Origin: Synechococcus sp. PCC 6312
Lineage (GTDB): Bacteria; Cyanobacteriota; Cyanobacteriia; Thermosynechococcales; Thermosynechococcaceae
Assembly: GCF_000316685.1 (NCBI RefSeq)
Contig: NC_019680.1
Span: forward strand, 2,667,501-2,731,500
DNA length: 64,000 nucleotides
Direction: 5' to 3'
The notes under the pieces are model-generated. The model was not told the origin of the DNA and ran no database searches. It saw only the letters and a program-made list of their open reading frames with translations. Position numbers and translations under genes: made by a program. Below, one piece after another: positions 26,410 to 35,508 of this stretch; the stretch's first letter is position 1; each line of letters opens with the position of its first letter.

Positions 26410-28305
26410 TTATGTAAAGCTAGCCAGAAACAGCCCGCAACCCAGGCCCCGCAATAAAATTGTCCCGCAGTCTCCAGAGTTGGCTTGGGTAATCTCAGCC
26501 TGGATGGATGCCAATACTTGCTGCATTTTAGGTAAATCTAACATCTCTTGGGCCAGGGGAGATGCGCTTAACTGGTGCAAGGCGTTGGCAATTTCATCCT
26601 GATGATCCCGCACCCGAAAGGCAATATCAGCGGCCTGTAAACCTTTAGTCTGATTCAGGCGGACTTTGTCGGGAAGCACACCCACCATGGCCTGGCGAAT
26701 TAAAGCCCGATTCAGATGCCGATCTCGATAGACCCAGGTGGGAATCCCTAAACAAAATTCAATCACCCGTTTATCCAGGGTCGGATCCCGAACCTCAACG
26801 CTGTAGGCGGCTCCCATTTCTTGCCAGAGGGTATTTGCTTTTTGGCTCGTATGTCGGATCAGGTCACGGCGTTCCGCTAACAAATCTGACTGTTGAAATG
26901 TAGGGTCGTGGCCGGATGCAGCCATTTTTTGATCAATCTGAAATGACCTTGCCCAGGCCGAGTTAATCGCAGAGTAATCTAGCCAGACTGGTTCAGAGGA
27001 TGTTGGTGCGAGAGACTGAGGCCGCAAAAATTTGGGCAGGAATCGAATCAAGGTTTGCTGTGGGGATACACAGGCTCGCTGAACTTTGCTCCACAGGACA
27101 TCCCAGTTCCCTTCTTTTACATGAGTCCGCCAAGAGGCAGGCAACCCGCCCCAAGAAATCGTGGCATTGCCCCCTTGTCCTGTTAAAACTGTTCCCAGGC
27201 CCATGTTCTGCACGGTTTGTAAGAGATCGATCATCCAAAAAAAGTTTGCCGCCGCATGACTGGGTTGATCATTGATCCAGAGCTTTTGTTCCAGGCTAGC
27301 CAGGGGCGTTATACCTTCACTTCTTAAATAGTGAACCGCCACATTGCCGATAAATTGCCGATTTGCTTCCACAAAGGGGGATTCATCACCAAACCGCCGC
27401 GGATGGGTAATGCCTTGAGTGTCATAGAGGGGCACATGGGTAAACACGGGTAAATTTTGATGCCGTTTTCGGAGTTGTTTTGCGGCTAAGGCACAGACCG
27501 AACCCGAATCCAGCCCCCCGCTCATGGTCGCGCCCACGGGTTTGAAACTGCGTAAATTGCTTGTCACGGCCTGGGTATAAACCTCTAAGAACGCATCCAA
27601 ATAGGCCTGGGAGGAACTTAGTTCAAGGGGCTGAATATGGCCAATATCCCAATATCGCTGGATGTTTAGTTCAGCCTGGGTCAAGGTTAGAGTGTGGCCT
27701 GGGGGCAGATGGAAAATGTTTTCATAGCAGGTTTGCACCCCATCACTGGGCCAGGAGGTGAGCACATGGGCCACTTCTAATAAATTCGGTTGTCGAGAGA
27801 CTTGAGGCAGGGCTAATATTCCTTTGAGGGAACTGGCAAAGGCAAAAAGCCCACCCTGTTGGGTGTAGTACAGTCCACCTGTGCCACAAGCATCGCGGGC
27901 AATCCAGAGTTTTTCTTGTTCAGGATGCCAAATGGCCACTGCCCAGGAACCAAGCAAGCGATCCACACAGGCCAGCCCCCATTTCTCATAGGCCTGGATA
28001 ATCAACTCACTGTCGGGGGTCATTGCCTGTTCCGGTGGGGCAATGCTCAGGAGTTGGCAAAGTTCTGTCCGATTATCAATCCTGGCAGTGGCAGTGATGA
28101 CCAGGCCCCCCGCGCTGACCCTAGGTAAGACTTCATAAACTGATTCTGGGGTGTTATGGCGTAAAAGATGCCCCAATCCAACCTGGTTTTCTGACCATAG
28201 TCCCGACCCATCTTGCCCCCAATAGGCCATGCTGGTTTGCATTCTACCTAGATATTCAGGGTTAAGGGGGGCCTGGTGATGGATGAGGCCAAAGATACTA
28301 CTCAT
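26410..28305 (-). CDS. Asparagine synthetase-like protein (lasso-cyclase type)
   Basis: About 631 residues from ATG 28305. The N-terminal class II amidotransferase-like domain (SSIFGLIHHQAPLNPEYLGR) lacks the Cys2 nucleophile, so it should not use glutamine. The synthetase domain has the ATP-pyrophosphatase loop TMSGGLDSGSVCALAA and the terminal block VEVRDPTLDKRVIEFCLGIP. A longer frame from 28440 would add 45 residues with a hydrophobic run, but the family start and lack of a ribosome site there argue against it. With the adjacent PqqD-like protein it resembles a lasso-peptide cyclase pair. Confidence 0.82.
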   Translation of the reverse strand: MSSIFGLIHHQAPLNPEYLGRMQTSMAYWGQDGSGLWSENQVGLGHLLRHNTPESVYEVLPRVSAGGLVITATARIDNRTELCQLLSIAPPEQAMTPDSELIIQAYEKWGLACVDRLLGSWAVAIWHPEQEKLWIARDACGTGGLYYTQQGGLFAFASSLKGILALPQVSRQPNLLEVAHVLTSWPSDGVQTCYENIFHLPPGHTLTLTQAELNIQRYWDIGHIQPLELSSSQAYLDAFLEVYTQAVTSNLRSFKPVGATMSGGLDSGSVCALAAKQLRKRHQNLPVFTHVPLYDTQGITHPRRFGDESPFVEANRQFIGNVAVHYLRSEGITPLASLEQKLWINDQPSHAAANFFWMIDLLQTVQNMGLGTVLTGQGGNATISWGGLPASWRTHVKEGNWDVLWSKVQRACVSPQQTLIRFLPKFLRPQSLAPTSSEPVWLDYSAINSAWARSFQIDQKMAASGHDPTFQQSDLLAERRDLIRHTSQKANTLWQEMGAAYSVEVRDPTLDKRVIEFCLGIPTWVYRDRHLNRALIRQAMVGVLPDKVRLNQTKGLQAADIAFRVRDHQDEIANALHQLSASPLAQEMLDLPKMQQVLASIQAEITQANSGDCGTILLRGLGCGLFLASFT

Positions 28306-28560
28306 GGGCGTAATTTTAGGGCATGGGGCTGCATCGGCTGTAATAATCGGCGGTAATAAATGACTAAACGCAAGTAGGGACAAGCTCATCCAGATGCCGC
28401 AGAATATCCCATAAAGCTTGGAAAAGCCCAGAATAGTCATTAAAACGAACTTAAGGTAGTATTAAGGTGTCAAATCTAAGGCCAAACTCCAGCGTTTGTG
28501 ATTCACTCTTCGACCCCAATACTACTGTTATGGGCTGCTTGAAGATTAGGTTCTAAGACT

Positions 28561-29565
28561 ATGACGACTCTAAGCAATACCGCTTACCAGGCCCTACACC
28601 GACATTTGCGCAAAGTCAGTAAATTTGAACCGGGGGTGCTACGGGATCGGGACGTGGACGCGATCCATCAAATGCGGGTCGGATTGCGGCGTTTACGGAC
28701 GGCCTTAGAAGTGTTTATTCCCTACCTGGTGTTACCGAAAACAATTACGGTGCGGCGGGTGAAGGATTTGTCTGGGGTACTCAGTCCAGTCCGAGACTTA
28801 GATGTGATGGCCGAGACCCTCAAAACCGATTACTACCCAGCTTTGCCCCAGGCCGAACAGAGCCAACTGAGTAAATTAATCAAAAAAATTAGTAAACAAC
28901 GGGAAATTTTCCTAGACCGAGGGATTCAAATTTTACGGGGTGATCGCTATCAAAAATTGCAACTCGGTCTACAGGAGTGGCTGGCTCAACCCCAATATCA
29001 ACCGACAGGAGAAATTTCCGTTAGCACCGTTGCCCCAGATTTACTCCTCCCCTTATTGTCCAGGGTACTGCTGCACCCGGCCTGGCAGATGGGCGTTCAA
29101 TGGTTAACCCCCCAGGAACCGGTTCTCGTTGAAGTTGAACAACCTGGCGATCTACTCCAACGTGAGGGTGAACTCCTCCATGATCTGCGTAAACAAATTA
29201 AACGCCTCCGCTACCAAATGGAACTCTTTACCCCCCTCTACCCAGAAGCCTATGAATCCCAAGTCCAGGCCTGGGGCCAGTTACAAGACCTCCTTGGGGC
29301 GATGCATGATGGGGTTGTTTTGGGGCAATTTTTCCAGCGACAACTGGGCCTGGAACTGAGTCAGTCTTCCCCGGAGTTAGCCGCGTTGATCAACCAGCAA
29401 CAACGGGAGCAGTGGCAGGCCTGGCGCAATGTTCAAGTCCATTATCTAACGGCCCCAATTCGCCAAGAACTTCGCCATTTGATTTTGCATCCTGTTCCGA
29501 TCAATGGATTCCCAGGCTCTGACACCCTCACCTTAGAGCCAACCCCGCAGCCAGTAAACGCCTAA
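28561..29565 (+). CDS. CHAD domain protein
   Basis: The protein has 334 residues. DAIHQMRVGLRRLRTALEVF and later DLRKQIKRLRYQMELF are the conserved His/Arg helices of CHAD domains, which bind polyphosphate through basic residues. The repeat of the four-helix unit is complete. Its 3' end overlaps the convergent YdcF-like gene by 33 bases. A role in polyphosphate granules is inferred from the family. Confidence 0.88.
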   Translation: MTTLSNTAYQALHRHLRKVSKFEPGVLRDRDVDAIHQMRVGLRRLRTALEVFIPYLVLPKTITVRRVKDLSGVLSPVRDLDVMAETLKTDYYPALPQAEQSQLSKLIKKISKQREIFLDRGIQILRGDRYQKLQLGLQEWLAQPQYQPTGEISVSTVAPDLLLPLLSRVLLHPAWQMGVQWLTPQEPVLVEVEQPGDLLQREGELLHDLRKQIKRLRYQMELFTPLYPEAYESQVQAWGQLQDLLGAMHDGVVLGQFFQRQLGLELSQSSPELAALINQQQREQWQAWRNVQVHYLTAPIRQELRHLILHPVPINGFPGSDTLTLEPTPQPVNA

Positions 29566-30315
29566 GCCAAAGTATTCCTTAAGCATGATGGTCGTTAAAC
29601 GTAGTTGCTCAGCATCGGGGATTAGATAAAAAGGAATTGCGGCCAGGCCGGCTAAAACCGTTGTCCCATTCGAGCGATAGTCAGTCGGGGCGGGAACGAC
29701 ATCTAAGTTAAAGTGACGAAAAATACCTAAAGCGCGGGGCATATGCCAGGCCGAGGTGACTAACAATACAGGGCCGCTGATGGCTTGCTTCTGTAGTAAT
29801 TCCTGGGTGAACTGGGCATTTTCATAGGTGGTGCGAGAGTTAGGTTCTAAGAGAATGGCGGTGATCGGGACTCCCCAGGCCTGGGCTATTTTAGCCATAT
29901 CCGTAGCTTCGGATGCCCCTGGTGTGGAATCAACCCGTCCACCACTCAAAACCAGATAGGGGGCATAGCCTTCCCGCCAGAGTTTGGCCCCATAGAGAAT
30001 CCGATCTCCAGCATCATTAACATCTAGCCAAGGACTCGGTGGAATTTGACCCCGGACTCCCCCACCTAAAACAATAATTGCGGCCACTTTAGGAAGTGGG
30101 TTTGGGGCAGGGTTTTGACGTTCTAAGGCCGCCGTTAAATTTTGAGCGACAACATAATTTCCCCCCAGAAATAACACCCCAAAACTAATAACCATGGCAA
30201 CTGCGGCGATCCGAGGTTGTTTCCAGAGACAGCACATAGCCACAATCAAGCCCAGACAAGCCAGTCCTAGGGGGTAAATAAACAGGGGTAATAATTTTGA
30301 GATAAATAATTCCAT
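29533..30315 (-). CDS. YdcF family protein (DUF218)
   Basis: The protein has 260 residues. Two N-terminal hydrophobic segments (about 9-28 and 36-56) are followed by the DUF218 core: AAIIVLGGGVRG, GAKLWREGYAPYLVLSGGRV and LLEPNSRTTYENAQFTQELL, then VLLVTSAWHMPRALGIF. This is the SanA/ElyC-like arrangement linked to envelope biogenesis. The soluble domain probably faces the periplasm. Confidence 0.87.
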   Translation of the reverse strand: MELFISKLLPLFIYPLGLACLGLIVAMCCLWKQPRIAAVAMVISFGVLFLGGNYVVAQNLTAALERQNPAPNPLPKVAAIIVLGGGVRGQIPPSPWLDVNDAGDRILYGAKLWREGYAPYLVLSGGRVDSTPGASEATDMAKIAQAWGVPITAILLEPNSRTTYENAQFTQELLQKQAISGPVLLVTSAWHMPRALGIFRHFNLDVVPAPTDYRSNGTTVLAGLAAIPFYLIPDAEQLRLTTIMLKEYFGLGVYWLRGWL

Positions 30316-30416
30316 TCAACAGCGATGGCAATCCTAATCAGTTTTGGGAACTAGAGCATTGATTCTGATTTGATTACGGCCTTGAATGATTCTTAACTCA
30401 GGTAGGACTGCGATAT

Positions 30417-31190
30417 TCACGACCGGGCCACAACCGGATTTTCTAAGCTGCCAATCCCTTCCACTTCGACCCGGACTCGATCGCCTACTTGTAAGGGGCC
30501 AATCCCTTGGGGGGTTCCTGTGAGGATCACATCACCGGGCAGTAAAGTCATCACCCCACTGATAAAAGCAATCAACTCCCCTGGACTAAAAACCATTTGA
30601 TTGATGGGTGCTGACTGTACGGGTTGGGGATTGTCATTGATAAAGGTTTGGAGGAGGGCATCGGGGTTAATCTGCGGCACAATCCAAGGGCCGAGGGGAC
30701 AAAAGGTATCAAACCCTTTTGAGCGTGTCCACTGTTGCTCAGTCCGCTGTAAATCTCTCGCAGTGACATCATTAGCGACGGTATAACCCCAAATGTAATT
30801 TCCGGCTTCTTCTACGGACACAGAACTGGCTTTGCAACCAATCACGACGGCAAGTTCCCCTTCGTAATCCACACGAGTGAGTTGAGATGGATAGTAAATC
30901 GGTTGCTGGGGGGCCTGGAGGGCAGTGGGCGGCTTGAGGAAAATTAAGGGATAACTCGGAACTTCATTCCCCATCTCAGCGGCGTGTTTGGCATAGTTTC
31001 GGCCAATGGCAACAATTTTGGAAGGGCAACAGGGCGTTAAGAGTTCATAGTCATCACTGCCTAGGGTTTCTCCATTGGCCTGGCCACCCGCCCAGGGAGC
31101 CGCATCTAAAACTATGACCTCTCGATTGAGTTGTAAAAGACCATAGTGAATGCCAGCGGAGGATTGGACACGGACATATCGTTGAACCAT
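30417..31190 (-). CDS. Fumarylacetoacetate hydrolase family protein
   Basis: The protein has 257 residues. The FAH fold is shown by IVAIGRNYAKHAAEMG, the metal-binding residues in VDYEGELAVVIG, GYTVANDVTARDLQ and DVILTGTPQGIGPLQVGD. Such enzymes cleave C-C bonds of acylpyruvates or decarboxylate oxaloacetate; the substrate here is unknown. It is divergent from rpsF. Confidence 0.92.
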   Translation of the reverse strand: MVQRYVRVQSSAGIHYGLLQLNREVIVLDAAPWAGGQANGETLGSDDYELLTPCCPSKIVAIGRNYAKHAAEMGNEVPSYPLIFLKPPTALQAPQQPIYYPSQLTRVDYEGELAVVIGCKASSVSVEEAGNYIWGYTVANDVTARDLQRTEQQWTRSKGFDTFCPLGPWIVPQINPDALLQTFINDNPQPVQSAPINQMVFSPGELIAFISGVMTLLPGDVILTGTPQGIGPLQVGDRVRVEVEGIGSLENPVVARS

Positions 31191-31338
31191 AATTGCTCAG
31201 GGCCTGGGCCGAACTCAGTGATAGAATTATAAATCTGTGCATCCCGTTCATGGGAAAACCTTGCTGCTGAAAATCCATAATCTATCCTCAAGTAGATTTT
31301 TATCAGCGGCCGCTAGTCCAAAAGGAGACCAAACGATC

Positions 31339-31650
31339 ATGATTCCCCAAACCTACGAAACCCTCTATATCATTCGCCCTGATCTTTCTGATGAGCAGTT
31401 GGAACAGGTCATTCTCCAATACCAAACTATTCTTCAAGAGCAGGGAGCCACTGAGGTTACCATCCAACACCGCGGAAAACGCCGCCTAGCCTATCCGATT
31501 AAAAAATTTCGGGAAGGGGTATATATCCAAATTGATTTCAAAGGGTCGGGAACAGCCGTCAGTGTCATGGAGCGGGCCATGCGCTTGAGTGAAGAAGTCA
31601 TTCGCTTTTTAACGATTGCTGTAGAAGCAGAAGAAGCGGACGCAGCTTAA
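31339..31650 (+). CDS. rpsF: 30S ribosomal protein S6
   Basis: The protein has 103 residues from the ATG at 31339, set by AAAGGAGA upstream and the conserved start [38 protein letters not shown] and the C-terminal [10 protein letters not shown] are typical S6. It binds S18 and 16S rRNA in the small subunit. It stands alone here, without rpsR or ssb, as in other cyanobacteria. Confidence 0.96.
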   Translation: MIPQTYETLYIIRPDLSDEQLEQVILQYQTILQEQGATEVTIQHRGKRRLAYPIKKFREGVYIQIDFKGSGTAVSVMERAMRLSEEVIRFLTIAVEAEEADAA

Positions 31651-31942
31651 ATTGACCCTGATCACCTGCGATCCACCAGCTATCTTGGGATTCTCGACTT
31701 CTCCTCGACTTAATCCAGCCTTTGCCTAAGTCATTCACTCTCAGGTAGTTGAGGATTCTTGGCCTGGTCTAAATCACCCATCTTGAGAATCTGAGGTCTT
31801 AGCTTTAACGCCTCAAGGGGCAGATCGCGTTACCCATTGGGGGTTAGGTAGGGGTGCGTCAATAGTCTGTTGCTGGCTCCATATCTAAGATTGTATGAGT
31901 CAGAGCAGTCTGTGTAACGCTATAGTAAGCAATAGAGAATGT

Positions 31943-32016
31943 GGGGCTGTAGCTCAGCAGGATAGAGCGAGCGCCTCCTAAGTGCTAGGCCGTGGGTTCG
32001 ACTCCCACCAGTCCCG
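31943..32016 (+). tRNA. tRNA-Arg(CCT)
   Basis: Acceptor arms GGGGCTG and CAGTCCC pair with one G-U. The anticodon stem AGCGC/GTGCT encloses CTCCTAA (anticodon CCT), and the T arm is GTGGGTTCGACTCCCAC. Discriminator G; CCA not encoded. An intact integrase gene begins 117 bases downstream, so its 3' end is the probable attachment site of the island. Confidence 0.94.
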
Positions 32017-32038
32017 TCCCTTATAAATCAATGCTTTC

Positions 32039-32077
32039 AGCCCCTAGGCTTCTTTTTAGGGGCTTTGATCCGTTTTT
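32039..32077 (+). terminator. Intrinsic terminator after tRNA-Arg
   Basis: AGCCCC and GGGGCT form a stem around a 14-base loop, followed by TTGATCCGTTTTT. It lies 23 bases after the tRNA end and would end its transcript before the integrase gene. Confidence 0.65.
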
Positions 32078-32132
32078 ATTAACTGTCATTTAGTGTCAAA
32101 ATTAGGCATTAAACGTCAGCAAAAATCGGGAA

Positions 32133-33209
32133 ATGTCACAAATTTCGGGCCAAATTTCGGGCCAAATTTCAGAGAGTGTTGCAGCAGTCAATCAAAGATT
32201 GCGAAACGCGGGGGTTAGGCTAACGTTGATAGTCCGGGGTAATACGTTATCGGTTCGGGGGACATTGCCATCAAAAGATGGTGTGGGTCAGAAGCGAGAG
32301 CGTCTTCGGTTAGGGTTGCCTGCGACTGAGTGGGGTGTGAAGCAAGCAGAGTTTCGTGCTTACCAGATTTGGTCAGAAATTGTTAAGGGTACTTTCAGGT
32401 GGGAGGTGAAGAAAGAAAAAGTAGAGACATTTGGGGAGGTGATTGAACGCTTCCGTAATTCTGCTTACAGAGATAAGACAGACCAGCAGTGGTTGGCTTT
32501 TTATAAGGCTGGACTTCAGTTGGTGCAGATGGATCAGCCGTTTCAGGTACGTCAAGTGGAGTTAGCGATTTCTGGGTGTCCAGATGGGAGTTGGTTGAGG
32601 TTCCGTTCAGTACAGACTTGGGTGAGGATACTGCGATTTCTCAAGGTGTCAGAGGATAGTATTGACAAAATTAAGAAGCTGAAGGGTAGCTACCAATATG
32701 GTTCAGTAGTCAAGCGATTGATTCCCACTGATGAGGAGATTAGTCAGGCCCGGCTTTTGCTTAAGAGTCCTGAATGGCAGAAAGTATTTGCATTGATGGC
32801 AATATATGGATTACGGGATCATGAGTGTTGGCATTGTCAAGTTGAATCAGAAGAACCGTATCGTTGTCGGGTATTAGTAGGCAAGACGGGAGAGCGGATG
32901 GTTTTACCACTACCGCCTCACTGGGTTGATTGGGAACCTTGGTTGCATGAATTACCCCGTGTTAAGTTTTCGGGAAATATGTCAGTGTATGCTGACCGGA
33001 CGGCTCGTTATTTCAGAAATAATAAAGTTGGGTTTCCACCTTATAGCTTGCGCCATGCTTATGCTATTCGTGCCAGTGTGTCCTATGGTTTTCCTGTTTC
33101 GATGAGTGCAAAACTAATGGGTCATGGTGTCGAAGTTCACACTCGGATTTATCATGCTTGGTTGAGTGAAGCTCAATTACTCGAAACCTATAAACGGATG
33201 ACGACTTAA
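32133..33209 (+). CDS. Tyrosine recombinase (island integrase)
   Basis: The protein has 358 residues. The catalytic set is complete: Arg in IYGLRDHECW, Lys in VGKTGERMVLPL, the box YSLRHAYAIRASV (His and Arg), MGHGVEVHTR and Tyr in IYHAWLSEAQ. The N terminus begins with two copies of ISGQ encoded by a 12-base tandem repeat. Its place next to tRNA-Arg indicates that it integrates and excises the island. It is convergent with the next gene, with no spacer. Confidence 0.88.
   Translation: MSQISGQISGQISESVAAVNQRLRNAGVRLTLIVRGNTLSVRGTLPSKDGVGQKRERLRLGLPATEWGVKQAEFRAYQIWSEIVKGTFRWEVKKEKVETFGEVIERFRNSAYRDKTDQQWLAFYKAGLQLVQMDQPFQVRQVELAISGCPDGSWLRFRSVQTWVRILRFLKVSEDSIDKIKKLKGSYQYGSVVKRLIPTDEEISQARLLLKSPEWQKVFALMAIYGLRDHECWHCQVESEEPYRCRVLVGKTGERMVLPLPPHWVDWEPWLHELPRVKFSGNMSVYADRTARYFRNNKVGFPPYSLRHAYAIRASVSYGFPVSMSAKLMGHGVEVHTRIYHAWLSEAQLLETYKRMTT
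32141..32170 (+). repeat. 12-bp tandem repeat at the integrase start
   Basis: AATTTCGGGCCA occurs twice (32141-32152, 32153-32164), followed by a partial AATTTC. In the integrase frame it gives repeated Gln-Ile-Ser-Gly. It may be replication slippage or an arm-type binding site; only the repeat itself is seen. Confidence 0.7.
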
Positions 33210-33440
33210 TTACTTCAAAATCTCTCGCTTAATGGCATCTATGTTAAGGGCGGCAAGTCCGCGACTAGAGTTAATATAGTGGACACCTTCGATCCATTTG
33301 AACTTCCATCCTGTGCGGATTTTCTGCTTAATTGTGTTTCGCCGCCATCCTTTTATTCCAAGCTCGGTTTCGAGGATTACTTTGGCTTTTTCAAGGCTGA
33401 TGATTCTATCTCCTGCCTTGTATTTATTTCTACTAAACAT
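33210..33440 (-). CDS. Small basic DNA-binding candidate (possible excisionase)
   Basis: The protein has 76 residues, 17 of them Lys or Arg. SLEKAKVILETELGIKGWRR NTIKQKIRTGW looks like a helix-turn-helix of the excisionase/MerR kind. Position at the integrase end supports a recombination directionality factor, but no named family was recognised. Its start overlaps the end of the upstream gene by 8 bases. Confidence 0.5.
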   Translation of the reverse strand: MFSRNKYKAGDRIISLEKAKVILETELGIKGWRRNTIKQKIRTGWKFKWIEGVHYINSSRGLAALNIDAIKREILK

Positions 33441-33771
33441 TTTGTATTTCCTTGATCTGGATGCTCAGGCTATGGAGGTAGTCACGGCGGTCAATGGCTG
33501 TTATGGCTTGGTGGTGCTTCGGTGAATTTCTCATGCCGATATACTTGCGTTTCTTGCCATCAAAGATGGCTTGGTTGCTGCGGTAAAAGACTTGGAATAA
33601 TCCTTTGCGGTTGTGGCACTTTGCGATTTCAATCCAGCAACCTTCTGGGGCAATATTCCCGGATTTCAGTACCTCGTTGTACTCTTTGTTCAGCCAGGTT
33701 AAGACTTCTTGCCTAACCTGTTCCTGTTCTATTTCTTGCTGTTGCTTAGAGGCGGTCATCATCTCAAGCAT
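33433..33771 (-). CDS. Hypothetical protein of the island
   Basis: The protein has 112 residues and I do not recognise it. The first 30 residues are Gln/Glu-rich and helical (KQQQEIEQEQVRQEVLTWLN), and the rest is a small mixed domain (CWIEIAKCHNRKGLFQVFYR). Its start overlaps the stop of the preceding gene (ATGCTTGA), so it is translated together with the large winged-helix gene. Confidence 0.5.
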   Translation of the reverse strand: MLEMMTASKQQQEIEQEQVRQEVLTWLNKEYNEVLKSGNIAPEGCWIEIAKCHNRKGLFQVFYRSNQAIFDGKKRKYIGMRNSPKHHQAITAIDRRDYLHSLSIQIKEIQNV

Positions 33772-35155
33772 TATCTACGTCCCTCAGTTTTAGTAAAAGT
33801 GCAATCAAATCTTCGTCTGTCAATCGGTCAAATCTACCTTCACGGATGATGATGTTTTCAACCCAATCGTGATGCTCAACCATGTATTTCAGAGCATCTT
33901 TCTTTGTCCAATTCAAACGGATCAAATGAACGTTAATCTGAGCTTGAACATCGCTAACATCTATCGATTTTCCATCCTCGCTAAAGATATTGGTATTCAT
34001 TTTCTTTTTTCGTTCTAATTCATTCTGGTTGCGTTTCTTTTCTTCGTCTAACCAGTCTTGAGCGCGGGCATTTAATGTCACAAAGTCGGAGGCTTTTTCG
34101 CGTCTGTCAATGTAGATGATTGCATCGCCACGGGTATGCTCTCCCCCCATCTTGTCCAGGGTCTTGCGAATGAACTCGACAAACCCAGGCTTGATGCCTC
34201 CTGTTCCAGGGCCATGTCGCCAGATCGGGAGCGTTTTTGTCTCAAAACGCTCCTCAAACTTGCGGTAATAGTCTGGACATCCAAACGTATTCAAAGCTGA
34301 GTTGGATGGGCTTGCTGGCGAAATATGCCCCGAATCCGGGCTTATTTGCTCCGGGGATTGATCGTTCTTTTCGGGGTGGGTGGGGGGTGCTTCCAACACG
34401 GCGACTGCTGAAACAGTCACGGTTTTTGGCTCCGGGCTTTCTTGGCGTTCCTCGCCCTCGCTCACGCACACACGCACGGACGCGCTCGCGGGAAATGCGT
34501 GTGCGTGTGTGTAGATTGGATCTTCTGGTATTAGATCTATATTTAATTCCTTGATATTTGTATTTTTTAGGTTAAGATTCGGTAAAGCTGCTTGAATTGC
34601 TTGCAGTGTAAGGCTTGCAGGGTTTTTAGCTTCGTTTTCGGCTTGATTTCCATTCGGTTCATCGGATTTCAGTGGTTCCGATGGTTCTTGCATTCTTGGG
34701 ACAAAAGCTGCATCTGTAGGCCCGTTTTGTCCATGCTGTGCAAGATTCGGTACTTCGGCGACAGAACTTACACCTATATATATGTCCCGATTCTCTTGGC
34801 CATCGTGTGTGACATTTGGCCATCCTGGGACAAAAGCTGCATCACCGGGACAATTTCGGTCATCTTGTGCAAGATTTGTCCGTCTTGGGACAAAAGCTGC
34901 ATTTTTGGGCCAGTTTTGGCCGTCTTCTGCAAGATGTGTGACAGGTTCAATGACTGGTTCTCTCCTGACCCGGATCAAGTTCAGCTTTTCCAGTTGCTTG
35001 ATAATGCGGTTTACGTTTCGCTTCGAGGTCTGAGTGATCTTGATAATTTCTTGGGCATTGCTGCTTTTGAGCAAGTGGATTGTGATTAGCACCTGCAGTT
35101 GGCTCGCGTTCAGATGGTCTGACCACGCAGAAAATTGAGAGAGAGTTAGTTCCAT
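33764..35155 (-). CDS. Winged-helix protein with internal 20-residue repeats (possible replication protein)
   Basis: The protein has 463 residues. The N terminus (about 15-60) is a winged helix (LLKSSNAQEIIKITQTSKRN, VNRIIKQLEKLNLIRVRREP). Residues about 75-155 carry repeats of the form NLAQDGQNxPxDAAFVPR. A low-complexity Pro/Ser/Glu linker follows, and then a C-terminal helical part of about 170 residues (FVEFIRKTLDKMGGEHTRGD; AQDWLDEEKKRN). Such a layout is seen in primase or replication-initiator proteins of mobile elements, but no catalytic motif is visible, so replication is only a guess. It overlaps the RHH gene upstream by 10 bases. Confidence 0.55.
   Translation of the reverse strand: MELTLSQFSAWSDHLNASQLQVLITIHLLKSSNAQEIIKITQTSKRNVNRIIKQLEKLNLIRVRREPVIEPVTHLAEDGQNWPKNAAFVPRRTNLAQDDRNCPGDAAFVPGWPNVTHDGQENRDIYIGVSSVAEVPNLAQHGQNGPTDAAFVPRMQEPSEPLKSDEPNGNQAENEAKNPASLTLQAIQAALPNLNLKNTNIKELNIDLIPEDPIYTHAHAFPASASVRVCVSEGEERQESPEPKTVTVSAVAVLEAPPTHPEKNDQSPEQISPDSGHISPASPSNSALNTFGCPDYYRKFEERFETKTLPIWRHGPGTGGIKPGFVEFIRKTLDKMGGEHTRGDAIIYIDRREKASDFVTLNARAQDWLDEEKKRNQNELERKKKMNTNIFSEDGKSIDVSDVQAQINVHLIRLNWTKKDALKYMVEHHDWVENIIIREGRFDRLTDEDLIALLLKLRDVDNA
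34691..34940 (-). repeat. 60-bp repeats inside the winged-helix gene
   Basis: Units with the plus-strand core GGGACAAAAGCTGCAT recur at 34691, 34821 and 34881 (the last two exactly 60 bases apart) with a degenerate unit between about 34751 and 34820. Each unit also holds a TGTGCAAGAT-like end. They are in frame with the protein and encode the 20-residue repeats. Confidence 0.75.
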
Positions 35156-35409
35156 TGGATTTCTTTTAAGTCTTGAACGGCAAGGGTGATTTCTTCGACT
35201 GATAGACCTGTTTCTTTGGCAATTTCCTTGATGCTTCTGTTCTTTTGTAGTTGTTTAGCAACAATTCGGAGAATAATTGCTTCCTCAATTACGTCTGAGA
35301 CATAGTGCTGTTCGTCAGCCGCTATTAACTGAATGAGCCGCTTTACTTGCGGTGTCATCCGAATCGTGACGTTTTTTCTCTCTGTGCGGTCTTCAATAGT
35401 GACAATCAT
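35146..35409 (-). CDS. Ribbon-helix-helix/HTH small regulator
   Basis: The protein has 87 residues. RKNVTIRMTPQVKRLIQLIA is a ribbon-helix-helix start like plasmid ParD/CopG proteins, and RSIKEIAKETGLSVEEITLA is a second helix-turn-helix. It is the first gene of the operon with the winged-helix protein and faces the XRE gene across 100 bases, fitting copy-number or partition control. Confidence 0.62.
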   Translation of the reverse strand: MIVTIEDRTERKNVTIRMTPQVKRLIQLIAADEQHYVSDVIEEAIILRIVAKQLQKNRSIKEIAKETGLSVEEITLAVQDLKEIQWN

Positions 35410-35424
35410 TTAAGTAGTTATGCT

Positions 35425-35442
35425 TGATTAATACATCAATCA
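35425..35442. promoter_or_regulatory. Dyad TGATT-8-AATCA between divergent regulators
   Basis: TGATTAATACATCAATCA is an interrupted palindrome in the 100-base gap between the RHH and XRE genes. It could be the operator for either regulator. Only the symmetry is seen. Confidence 0.3.
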
Positions 35443-35508
35443 TACACTATCACATAATCATTTGCAGTGGTTTATTCCATGTCAAAATGAGGGTGTTGCT
35501 TCTGGTGT

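Noticed and set aside
28306-28560. Search for a lasso precursor upstream of the cyclase-like gene
   Set aside because: No short frame with start, ribosome site and leader-like sequence was found on the minus strand.
34691-34940. Repeats considered as a CRISPR array
   Set aside because: Units are 60 bases in frame within a gene, without unique spacers of constant length and without cas genes.
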